Shown here in pieces: positions 1-5,920 of a stretch of DNA of 5,920 nucleotides. Positions within the stretch are counted from its first letter, which is position 1; each line of letters begins with the position of its first letter. The notes beneath the pieces were generated by a model that was not told where the DNA came from, did not search any database, and was given only the letters and a program-made list of their open reading frames with translations. Origin of the DNA: Fluviibacter sp041311015 (GTDB taxonomy: Bacteria; Pseudomonadota; Gammaproteobacteria; Burkholderiales; Rhodocyclaceae); assembly GCA_041311015.1 (NCBI GenBank), contig JBFYKG010000081.1, positions 1 through 5,920 on the forward strand, given 5' to 3'. A program made the translations under genes and the position numbers.

Positions 1-1
1 G

Positions 2-613
2 ACCGACAACCGGATCTGGAAGCAGCGTCTGGTCGGCATTGGCGTGGTGTCGCCAGAGCGTGCGCTCAACATGGGCCTGACCGGCGCGATGCTGCGCGGT
101 TCGGGGATCGAATGGGATCTGCGCAAGAAGCAGCCGTACGAAGTGTATGACCGACTGGACTTTGATATTCCGGTTGGCACCAACGGCGACTCCTATGACC
201 GTTATCTCGTCCGCATGGAAGAGATGGCGCAGTCAAACCGCCTCATCAAGCAGTGTATTGCCTGGCTGCGAGCTAACCCGGGCCCGGTGATTACTAGCGA
301 TTACAAGGTTGCGCCGCCACCGCGCGAAGCCATGAAGACCAATATGGAAGAGCTGATTCACCATTTCAAGCTCTTTACCGAAGGCATTCATGTGCCGGAA
401 AACGACTGTTATGCGGCCATCGAACACCCGAAGGGCGAGTTCGGTATCTATCTGTCGTCGGACGGCGCCAACAAGCCGTATCGCATGAAGATTCGTGCCC
501 CGGGCTTTGCCCACCTCTCGGCACTGGAAGAAATGTCGCGTGGTCACATGATTGCCGACGTGGTCACGATTATCGGGACTCAGGATATCGTTTTTGGTGA
601 GGTTGATCGCTGA
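2..613 (+). CDS. nuoD: NADH-quinone oxidoreductase subunit D (NuoD), 3' part only
   Basis: NuoD is the 49-kDa-type subunit of complex I. It sits at the base of the peripheral arm and, with NuoB and NuoH, forms the quinone-reduction site near cluster N2. The window opens inside the gene: frame 2 is open from the first complete codon and gives 203 residues before TGA, roughly the C-terminal half of a protein usually about 417 residues long. Recognisable family blocks are TGAMLRGSGIEWDLRK, then YDRLDFDIPVGTNGDSYDRY, then the PKGEFGIYLSSDG / PYRMKIRAPGFAHL region, and the terminal GTQDIVFGEVDR. The family descends from [NiFe]-hydrogenase large subunits, but the C-terminal metal-binding CxxC of hydrogenases is absent here, as expected for NuoD. 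An internal ATG at 44 is not the start, because family sequence continues upstream of it to the window edge. The stop overlaps the nuoE start by one base. The quinone-site residues of the N-terminal half are outside the window. Confidence 0.98.
   Translation, partial: TDNRIWKQRLVGIGVVSPERALNMGLTGAMLRGSGIEWDLRKKQPYEVYDRLDFDIPVGTNGDSYDRYLVRMEEMAQSNRLIKQCIAWLRANPGPVITSDYKVAPPPREAMKTNMEELIHHFKLFTEGIHVPENDCYAAIEHPKGEFGIYLSSDGANKPYRMKIRAPGFAHLSALEEMSRGHMIADVVTIIGTQDIVFGEVDR
596..602 (+). promoter_or_regulatory. Ribosome binding site of nuoE
   Basis: GGTGAGG lies inside the last codons of nuoD, 10 bases before the nuoE ATG at 613. It is a good Shine-Dalgarno match at a slightly long spacing. Together with the TGATG overlap it supports this nuoE start and coupled translation with nuoD. 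Confidence 0.7.
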
Positions 614-1086
614 TGCTGACTCAGGAAACCCTTGCGCGTTTTGATCGCGAAGTCGCCAAGTATCCGGCTGACCAGAAGCAGTCGGCGGTGATGGCCTGTC
701 TGGCGATTGCCCAGGTAGAAAAGGGCTGGCTGGCCAAAGAAACGATTGCGTTCGTGGCCGACTACCTCGATATGCCGGCGATTGCCGCTGAAGAAGTGGC
801 GACCTTCTACAACATGTACAACCTGAAGCCAGTTGGTAAGTACAAGCTGGCCGTGTGTACCTGTCTGCCGTGTGCCCTGTCGGGTGGCCGTGATGCCGCA
901 CTGTACGTGGCAGATCGTCTCGGCATCAAGCTGGGTGAAACCACTGCCGATGGCCGGATCACACTGGTAGAAAGCGAATGCCAAGGTGCATGTGGCGACG
1001 CCCCGGTGGCGCTGGTTAACAACCACAAAATGCGCAGCTTCCTGACGCCCGAAAAACTGGATCAACTGCTTGAGGAGCTGAAGTAA
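613..1086 (+). CDS. nuoE: NADH-quinone oxidoreductase subunit E (NuoE, 24-kDa type)
   Basis: NuoE pairs with NuoF at the tip of the peripheral arm in the cytoplasm and carries the binuclear cluster N1a, which lies off the main electron path close to FMN. The protein is 157 residues, a normal length. Residues 1-70 form the helical N-terminal part, including EVATFYNMYN (61-70). The rest is the thioredoxin-like [2Fe-2S] domain. Cluster ligands by family alignment are C82 and C87 (VCTCLPC, spacing C-x4-C) and C123 and C127 (SECQGACGDAP, spacing C-x3-C). C84 is an extra cysteine between the first two ligands, where I recall asparagine in many relatives (CTNLPC). The start ATG shares its A with the nuoD stop and has a good ribosome binding site. 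The stop TAA shares its last A with the nuoF ATG, so D-E-F are likely translated as a coupled unit. Confidence 0.98.
   Translation: MLTQETLARFDREVAKYPADQKQSAVMACLAIAQVEKGWLAKETIAFVADYLDMPAIAAEEVATFYNMYNLKPVGKYKLAVCTCLPCALSGGRDAALYVADRLGIKLGETTADGRITLVESECQGACGDAPVALVNNHKMRSFLTPEKLDQLLEELK
1072..1077 (+). promoter_or_regulatory. Ribosome binding site of nuoF
   Basis: GAGGAG sits within the end of nuoE, 8 bases before the nuoF ATG at 1086. It is a strong, well-spaced Shine-Dalgarno sequence and fixes the nuoF start at the TAATG overlap. Confidence 0.78.
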
Positions 1087-2420
1087 TGGCGATTCTCGGT
1101 TCCATCAATCCGATCATGACCGCCGGCTGGCAGGGCGATGCCGGTTGGGGCATTGATGCCTACGTCAAGCGCGGCGGCTATCAGGCGCTGAAAAAGATTC
1201 TCTCGGAAAAGATGTCGCAGGAAGACGTCATTGCCGAAGTCAAGAAATCCGTACTGCGTGGCCGTGGCGGCGCAGGCTTTCCGACCGGCCTGAAGTGGAG
1301 CTTCATGCCGCGCAGCTTGCCGGGTGACAAGTACATCGTCTGTAACACCGACGAAGGCGAACCGGGAACCTTCAAAGACCGTGACATCATGCGTTACGAT
1401 CCGCATTCGGTGATCGAAGGCATGATCATTGGTGGTTATGCCATCGGCGCAACACGTGGTTACAACTACGTACACGGCGAAATCTTCGAGCTGTACGAGC
1501 GTTTTGAAGAGGCGCTGGCCGAAGCCCGTGCCGCCGGATTCCTCGGTAAGAATATTCTAGGTAGCGAGTTCAGCTTCGATCTGTTTGCGCACCACGGTTA
1601 CGGCGCCTACATCTGCGGTGAAGAAACCGCGCTGCTCGAATCGATCGAGGGCAAGAAGGGCCAGCCGCGCTTCAAGCCACCGTTCCCGGCCTCGTTCGGT
1701 CTGTATGGCAAGCCAACCACCATTAACAACACCGAGACCTTTGCGTCAGTCCCGTTCATCATCCGTTTAGGCGCCGAGAACTTCCTCAACGCCGGTAAAG
1801 AAAACAACGGCGGTACTAAGCTGTTTTCGGTCTCAGGACACGTTGAGCGTCCGGGTAACTATGAAATTCCGCTCGGTACCCCGTTCTCCACGCTGCTTGA
1901 AATGGCCGGTGGTGTCCGCGGTGGTCGCAAGCTCAAGGCCGTGATTCCGGGTGGTTCATCTGCCCCGGTACTGCCGGGCGACATCATGATGCAATGTACG
2001 ATGGACTACGACTCGATCTCGAAAGCCGGCTCGATGCTGGGTTCGGGTGCAGTGATCGTCATGGACGAAACCGTCTGTATGGTCCGCGCGCTGGAGCGTC
2101 TGTCGTTCTTCTATCACGAAGAATCCTGTGGACAGTGCACACCGTGCCGCGAAGGGACCAACTGGTTGTATCAGATTGTTTCCCGGATCGAGAATGGCAC
2201 TGGCCGACAGGAAGACCTCGATATGCTCCTGTCGATCTGCAGCAACATCTGTGGTCGCACGATCTGCGCCCTGGGCGATGCCGCTGCATTCCCTGTCATG
2301 AGTTTCCTCAAGCATTTCCGCTCGGAGTTCGAGCACCATATCAAGCACAAGACCTGTCTGGTGCCGGATGCAGTGCAACGCGCCGGTAGTGCTTTTCACC
2401 GTCACCCGAACGCCGCCTGA
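1086..2420 (+). CDS. nuoF: NADH-quinone oxidoreductase subunit F (NuoF, NADH- and FMN-binding)
   Basis: NuoF is the entry point of complex I: it binds NADH, takes a hydride onto FMN and passes electrons to the tetranuclear cluster N3. It acts in the cytoplasmic NADH module with NuoE and NuoG. The protein is 444 residues. The glycine-rich nucleotide-binding segment is RGRGGAGFPTGLKW (58-71), followed by the CNTDEGEPGTFKDR block (86-99) and GAYICGEETALLESIEG (173-189), both FMN/NADH-site signatures of the family. A SLBB-type domain follows (about 245-330). The N3 ligands are C348, C351 and C354 (ESCGQCTPCREG) and C394 (TICALGD). The last 18 residues after HKTCLV are arginine/histidine/alanine-rich with no motif I recognise; many relatives end near this point, so this looks like a small variable tail. 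The start overlaps the nuoE stop by one base. Unlike its neighbours, nuoF is separated from the next gene, by 45 bases. Confidence 0.98.
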   Translation: MAILGSINPIMTAGWQGDAGWGIDAYVKRGGYQALKKILSEKMSQEDVIAEVKKSVLRGRGGAGFPTGLKWSFMPRSLPGDKYIVCNTDEGEPGTFKDRDIMRYDPHSVIEGMIIGGYAIGATRGYNYVHGEIFELYERFEEALAEARAAGFLGKNILGSEFSFDLFAHHGYGAYICGEETALLESIEGKKGQPRFKPPFPASFGLYGKPTTINNTETFASVPFIIRLGAENFLNAGKENNGGTKLFSVSGHVERPGNYEIPLGTPFSTLLEMAGGVRGGRKLKAVIPGGSSAPVLPGDIMMQCTMDYDSISKAGSMLGSGAVIVMDETVCMVRALERLSFFYHEESCGQCTPCREGTNWLYQIVSRIENGTGRQEDLDMLLSICSNICGRTICALGDAAAFPVMSFLKHFRSEFEHHIKHKTCLVPDAVQRAGSAFHRHPNAA

Positions 2421-2465
2421 CCGGGCGTCACGCTTCATTCACAGATCTGATTTCGCGAGTCGCAC
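2421..2465 (+). other. nuoF-nuoG spacer, with weak nuoG ribosome binding site
   Basis: This 45-base spacer is the only one of note in the window. An in-frame TGA at 2448-2450 lies 15 bases before the nuoG ATG, and no ATG, GTG or TTG codon falls between them in frame, so nuoG cannot start earlier than 2466. The only Shine-Dalgarno candidate is a short GCGAG (2455-2459), 6 bases upstream of the start, much weaker than those of nuoE and nuoF. The spacer has an 8-base palindrome CAGATCTG (2442-2449). A 5-bp inverted repeat ACGCC/GGCGT (2410-2414 with 2424-2428) spans the nuoF stop. Neither is followed by a T-run, and I see no convincing -35/-10 pair, so I call no terminator or promoter. Confidence 0.6.
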
Positions 2466-4820
2466 ATGCTAGAAATTGAAATCGACGGCAAACAGGCGCA
2501 GGTAGCTGACGGTTCTACCGTCATGGACGCTGCCAGCCAGCTGGGGATCTATATCCCGCACTTCTGCTATCACAAGAAATTGTCGATCGCCGCCAACTGC
2601 CGGATGTGTCTGGTGCAGGTCGAGAAGGCGCCGAAGCCGCTGCCAGCCTGCGCAACGCCGGTGACGAACGGCATGAAGGTCTTTACGCACTCCGAGCTGG
2701 CGGTGACGGCCCAGAAGGGTGTTATGGAGTTCTTACTCATCAACCACCCGCTGGATTGCCCGATCTGTGATCAGGGCGGTGAGTGTCAGCTGCAGGATCT
2801 GGCCGTCGGTTATGGTCAGAGCGGTTCACGCTTCCAGGAAGAAAAGCACGTTGTCTTCCACAAGAATGTTGGTCCGCTGATCTCGATGGAAGAGATGAGC
2901 CGTTGTATTCATTGCACCCGTTGCGTTCGCTTTGGCCAGGAAGTGGCCGGTGTCATGGAGCTGGGCATGATCAACCGCAATGTCCATTCCGAAATCACCA
3001 CCTTTGTCGGCAAGACGGTTGATTCCGAGCTGTCCGGCAACATGATTGATATCTGCCCGGTTGGCGCGCTGACATCCAAGCCGTTCCGTTATTCAGCCCG
3101 TACCTGGGAACTGCAGCGCCGCAAGTCAGTGTCGCCGCACGACTCGACGGGTGCTAACCTGACGGTGCAGGTCAAGGGGGATGTGGTCAAGCGCGTGCTT
3201 CCTTTTGACAATGAAGATGTTAACGAGTGCTGGATCTCGGACAAGGAGCGCTTCTCCTACGAAGCGCTTAACGGTAGCGAACGTCTGCTCAAGCCGATGC
3301 TGAAGCAGGGAGGGCAGTGGCAAGAAGTCGAATGGAACGTGGCGCTCGATTATGTCGCCCACGGCCTGCGTTCGATTGCCAAGGATCATGGGGCCGATCA
3401 GATCGCCATGGCGGTCAGCCCGCATGCCACACTGGAAGAAATGCATCTGGCTGGTCGCATCATGCGCAGCCTGGGTTCGGACAACATCGATTTCCGTCTG
3501 CGTCAGCAGGATTTCCGTGCCGATGTGCAACGTCCGGGTGCCGCACCCTGGCTGGGTCTGCCTCTGGCCGACCTGAGCGATGTGGATGCCGCCCTGATTG
3601 TTGGCAGCTTCCTGCGCAAGGATTCGCCGCTGGTTGCGCAGCGTCTGCGTCAGGCTGCACGCACTGGTGCCGAAGTCTATTCGGTTAACGTCAGCAACGA
3701 TGATTCACTCATTAAGCATGCTGGTCTGATCTACACGCCGCCGGGTCAACTGGTCACGGCACTAGCCGGTGTGGTGCGTGCCGCTGCTGAAATCAAGGGT
3801 GTCCAGGCTTCGGCGCTGGCCGCCACCGGTAGTGCCGGTGAGATGGAGCGCAAGATTGCTACTTCACTAATCGGCGATGCTGACAGCGCACCGCGCGCCA
3901 TTCTGCTGGGCAATCTGGCACAGCAACACATGGATTACTCGCTGCTTGAGCAGCTCGCGGGCGAGCTGGCCTGCATCACCGGTGCTTCTGCCGGTACGGT
4001 GGGCGAAGCCGCTAACTCCGTCGGTGGTTACGTGGCCAAGGCCTGCCCGCAGCAGGGTGGTCGCGATGCCTCGCGCATGTTCGAAGAAGCGCGTAAAGCC
4101 TATGTGCTGTTTGGCTGCGAGCCATCACTGGATGTGGCTAATCCGGCCCAGGCCCTGCGTGCCCTGAACGCCGCCGATATGGTGGTCCAGTTCAGCGCTT
4201 TCAAAGATGCCGACGCATTGGCGTATGCCGATGTCCTGTTGCCGCTTGCGCCGTATACCGAAACCTCGGGAACCTTCGTGAATACCGAAGGCCGTGCCCA
4301 GTCTTTTGTGGGTGTGGTGCGTCCGGCAGGTGAATCACGTCCGGGCTGGAAACTGCTGCGCGTGCTGGGTAATTTGCTCAACGTCGAGCGTTGTGATTAC
4401 CAGAGCAGCGAAGAGATCCGTAATGAAATCCTCGTGGGCGGCCAGACGTTGCCCGACGGTTCTCTGGCTGCTGCCATCGCCGTCACAGCCACGGCGCCGA
4501 CAGCCCTGCAGGGCAGCGGTCTGCAGCGTATTGCCGATGTGCCGATCTATTTTGCCGATGGACTGGCGCGTCGTGCGCCCGCCTTGCAGAAAACGCGTGA
4601 TGCGCAGGCCCCGACCGCCCGAATGAACGCGGCGACGCTGGCCGGTGTGGGTGCTGCCGATGGCCGCACGGTCCGCGTCAAGGGTGGCGAGGGCACGGCT
4701 GTGCTGAATGCGGTTCTCGACAACACCGTGCCGGATGGTTGTGTGCGCATCGCCGCCGCCCACCCGGCTACGGCAAATCTCGGGGCCTTGAATGACATGA
4801 TCGTCGTGGAGTGTGCCTGA
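2466..4820 (+). CDS. nuoG: NADH-quinone oxidoreductase subunit G (NuoG, 75-kDa type)
   Basis: NuoG is the largest peripheral-arm subunit and wires NuoF to NuoI through three Fe-S clusters. It has 784 residues, close to other short NuoG proteins and well below the roughly 900 of E. coli. Residues 1-80 are a plant-ferredoxin-like [2Fe-2S] domain with N1b ligands C34, C45, C48 and C62. The His-Cys segment HPLDCPICDQGGECQLQDLA (94-113) gives N5 ligands H94, C98, C101 and C107. RCIHCTRC (146-153) plus DICPVGAL (195-202) gives N4 ligands C147, C150, C153 and C197. The four-cysteine site for the extra cluster N7 (as in E. coli and Thermus) is missing. From about 270 on is a degenerate molybdopterin-oxidoreductase-like domain, including ADVLLPLAPYTETSGTF (588-604). 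About 690-784 resembles the small C-terminal beta domain of that superfamily. The domain is structural in complex I and binds no molybdenum. The TGA stop overlaps nuoH by one base. Confidence 0.98.
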   Translation: MLEIEIDGKQAQVADGSTVMDAASQLGIYIPHFCYHKKLSIAANCRMCLVQVEKAPKPLPACATPVTNGMKVFTHSELAVTAQKGVMEFLLINHPLDCPICDQGGECQLQDLAVGYGQSGSRFQEEKHVVFHKNVGPLISMEEMSRCIHCTRCVRFGQEVAGVMELGMINRNVHSEITTFVGKTVDSELSGNMIDICPVGALTSKPFRYSARTWELQRRKSVSPHDSTGANLTVQVKGDVVKRVLPFDNEDVNECWISDKERFSYEALNGSERLLKPMLKQGGQWQEVEWNVALDYVAHGLRSIAKDHGADQIAMAVSPHATLEEMHLAGRIMRSLGSDNIDFRLRQQDFRADVQRPGAAPWLGLPLADLSDVDAALIVGSFLRKDSPLVAQRLRQAARTGAEVYSVNVSNDDSLIKHAGLIYTPPGQLVTALAGVVRAAAEIKGVQASALAATGSAGEMERKIATSLIGDADSAPRAILLGNLAQQHMDYSLLEQLAGELACITGASAGTVGEAANSVGGYVAKACPQQGGRDASRMFEEARKAYVLFGCEPSLDVANPAQALRALNAADMVVQFSAFKDADALAYADVLLPLAPYTETSGTFVNTEGRAQSFVGVVRPAGESRPGWKLLRVLGNLLNVERCDYQSSEEIRNEILVGGQTLPDGSLAAAIAVTATAPTALQGSGLQRIADVPIYFADGLARRAPALQKTRDAQAPTARMNAATLAGVGAADGRTVRVKGGEGTAVLNAVLDNTVPDGCVRIAAAHPATANLGALNDMIVVECA
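4808..4811 (+). promoter_or_regulatory. Ribosome binding site that decides the nuoH start
   Basis: GGAG lies 8 bases before the ATG at 4820, an ideal spacing. The alternative in-frame GTG at 4811 overlaps this element and would leave it without a properly placed site, so the ATG in the TGATG overlap is preferred. Confidence 0.7.
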
Positions 4821-5869
4821 TGGATGCCCTGATTCAAGCTGGTCAAAACCTCTTCGGGGCAGGCTGGCCGGTCGTCTGGTCGCTGGTCAAGATCGTTGCC
4901 ATTGTTGCACCACTGCTGGGCGCGGTTGCGTACCTGACTTATTTCGAACGTAAGGTCATCGGCTACATGCAGGTCCGTATCGGTCCGAACCGTGTTGGTC
5001 CGTGGGGCTTGTTGCAGCCGATCGCCGATGGTCTGAAGCTGCTGCTCAAAGAGAGCATTGTGCCGACAGTAGCCAGCAAGGGCCTGTTCCAGCTGGCGCC
5101 GATTCTATCCATTGCCCCGGCGCTGGTTGCCTGGGCCGTGATCCCGTTTGCCGATGGTCTGGTGCTCTCGGATATCGATGCGGGTCTGCTGTTCGTGCTG
5201 GCCCTGTCATCGGTCGGTATCTACGGTGTCATTCTCGCCGGCTGGTCGTCGAACTCGAAGTATGCCTTCCTCGGCGCCATGCGCTGCGCGGCCCAGATGG
5301 TGTCCTACGAAATCGCCATGGGCTTTGCGCTGGTCTGTGTGCTGATGGTGTCGCAGAGCCTGAATCTGTCGGACATCGTCAATGGTCAGGCCAAGGGGCT
5401 GTTTGCCGACTACGGCTTCAGCATCCTTTCCTGGAACTGGATTCCACTGTTCCCGATGTTCCTCGTCTACTTTATCTCGGGTGTCGCCGAAACCAACCGC
5501 GCCCCGTTTGACGTGGCCGAAGGCGAGTCCGAAATCGTGGCCGGTTTCCACGTCGATTACTCGGGTATGGCTTTTGCCCTGTTCTTCCTGGCGGAATACG
5601 CCAACATGATCCTGATCGCCTTCTTGACTTCGATCATGTTCTTGGGTGGCTGGCTGTCTCCGGTCGGCTTCCTGCCGGATGGCTTCTTCTGGCTGGCGCT
5701 CAAGGCCTCGGCTCTGCTGTTCCTCTTCCTGTGGTTCCGTGCGACTTTCCCGCGCTACCGCTACGACCAGATCATGCGTCTGGGCTGGAAGGTGTTCATT
5801 CCTCTGACAATCGTCTGGCTGGTCGTCGTTGGCGTCTGGCTGATCTCCCCGCTCAATATCTGGAATTAA
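4820..5869 (+). CDS. nuoH: NADH-quinone oxidoreductase subunit H (NuoH, ND1 type)
   Basis: NuoH is the inner-membrane subunit that docks the peripheral arm. It lines the quinone channel with NuoB and NuoD and begins the proton-translocation path. The protein is 349 residues from the ATG that shares its A with the nuoG stop. By eye there are eight hydrophobic segments, at about 17-40, 90-110, 121-141, 158-180, 203-222, 249-275, 288-306 and 322-342, matching the eight helices of the ND1 family. Signatures are ERKVIGYMQVRIGPNRVGP (43-61) with LLQPIADGLKLLLKE (64-78), SSNSKYAFLGAMRCAAQMVSYE (from 143), AETNRAPFDVAEGESEIVAG (223-242) and FRATFPRYRYDQIM (306-319). The conserved acidic residues of the quinone-side loop are present (E224, D231, E234, E236, E238). 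D246 in HVDYSG stands where I recall glutamate (VEYSG), a conservative change. nuoI follows 4 bases after the stop. Confidence 0.97.
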   Translation: MDALIQAGQNLFGAGWPVVWSLVKIVAIVAPLLGAVAYLTYFERKVIGYMQVRIGPNRVGPWGLLQPIADGLKLLLKESIVPTVASKGLFQLAPILSIAPALVAWAVIPFADGLVLSDIDAGLLFVLALSSVGIYGVILAGWSSNSKYAFLGAMRCAAQMVSYEIAMGFALVCVLMVSQSLNLSDIVNGQAKGLFADYGFSILSWNWIPLFPMFLVYFISGVAETNRAPFDVAEGESEIVAGFHVDYSGMAFALFFLAEYANMILIAFLTSIMFLGGWLSPVGFLPDGFFWLALKASALLFLFLWFRATFPRYRYDQIMRLGWKVFIPLTIVWLVVVGVWLISPLNIWN

Positions 5870-5873
5870 GATC

Positions 5874-5920
5874 ATGGGTGCCATTAGCGAATTCGTCACC
5901 AAGAGCAAGCAGGTTGTTAA
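5874..5920 (+). CDS. nuoI: Probable NADH-quinone oxidoreductase subunit I (NuoI), first 15 codons
   Basis: An ATG 4 bases after the nuoH stop opens a frame that runs to the window edge, giving MGAISEFVTKSKQVV. By operon order this should be NuoI, the 23-kDa-type subunit that carries the two [4Fe-4S] clusters N6a and N6b and passes electrons from NuoG towards NuoB. The visible residues lie in the poorly conserved N-terminal leader, before any cluster motif, so the sequence itself does not prove identity; the call rests on position. A weak GGAA (5862-5865), 8 bases before the ATG, could act as the ribosome binding site. A start further downstream, outside the window, cannot be excluded. Confidence 0.75.
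   Translation, partial: MGAISEFVTKSKQVV

Noticed and set aside
233..901. Antisense open frame of 222 codons across the nuoD-nuoE junction
   Set aside because: It is His-, Arg- and Cys-rich with no motif. It is fully antisense to two clear genes, and the same shadow pattern appears elsewhere in the window.
1994..2389. Sense-strand out-of-frame open frame of 131 codons inside nuoF
   Set aside because: It overlaps the N3-ligand coding region of NuoF, which is intact in its own frame. The alternative translation has no recognisable family features.
2405..2450. Possible terminator or operator at the nuoF-nuoG gap (ACGCC/GGCGT inverted repeat, CAGATCTG palindrome)
   Set aside because: The stem is only 5 bp with a 9-base loop and no T-run follows. 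An 8-base palindrome is expected by chance, and a terminator here would cut the operon in the middle.
3126..3530. Antisense open frame inside nuoG
   Set aside because: It shows no domain or ribosome-binding support and lies wholly opposite a well-supported gene.
4811..4819. In-frame GTG start giving NuoH three extra residues (MCL)
   Set aside because: It overlaps the GGAG ribosome binding site and would have no site of its own; the ATG at 4820 forms the same stop-start overlap as D/E and E/F.
5207..5908. Long antisense open frame of 233 codons opposite nuoH and the nuoI start
   Set aside because: The translation is low-complexity and rich in Arg, Gln, His and Asp, with no recognisable domain. 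It lies opposite a highly conserved membrane protein and is best explained as a codon-bias shadow.
1..5920. Mobile elements, CRISPR arrays, tRNA/rRNA genes, defence genes or a novel system
   Set aside because: Coding sequence of complex I fills all but about 50 bases. I saw no repeats, RNA-gene structures, transposase motifs or compositional break by reading the sequence.

Overview
The window is a stretch of the operon for the proton-pumping NADH:quinone oxidoreductase (respiratory complex I, NDH-1), read entirely on the + strand. It holds the last 203 codons of nuoD, complete nuoE, nuoF, nuoG and nuoH, and the first 15 codons of what is, by position, nuoI. The D-E-F-G-H-I order is the canonical bacterial one. 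NuoD is not fused to NuoC in the visible part, but its N-terminus lies outside the window.

The organism is most likely a betaproteobacterium. The proteins read like that group's NuoD (ending DIVFGEVDR), NuoG (about 780 residues, no N7 cluster ligands, NECWISDKERF segment) and NuoH (FDVAEGESEIVAG loop). Base composition is moderately GC-rich by eye (not counted). A Neisseriales or Rhodocyclales relative is plausible, but this is from memory of the families and cannot be fixed at genus level.

Layout: nuoD (2-613, 5'-truncated), nuoE (613-1086), nuoF (1086-2420), a 45-nt gap, nuoG (2466-4820), nuoH (4820-5869), a 4-nt gap, and nuoI (from 5874, 3'-truncated). D/E, E/F and G/H each overlap by one base (TGATG, TAATG, TGATG), the usual sign of translational coupling. 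The F/G junction is the only real spacer and contains no convincing promoter or terminator. No gene-free stretch exceeds 45 bases.

Together the genes encode the NADH-oxidising module (NuoE, F, G: FMN and clusters N1a, N3, N1b, N4, N5), part of the connecting quinone module (NuoD, NuoI) and the first membrane subunit (NuoH), which with NuoD and NuoB forms the quinone site. Electrons pass NADH to FMN to Fe-S chain to quinone, coupled to proton export. All cluster ligands expected in E, F and G are present and no frame is broken.

I looked for an undescribed system and found none. This is an ordinary housekeeping region; the findings below are small, low-interest sequence details.
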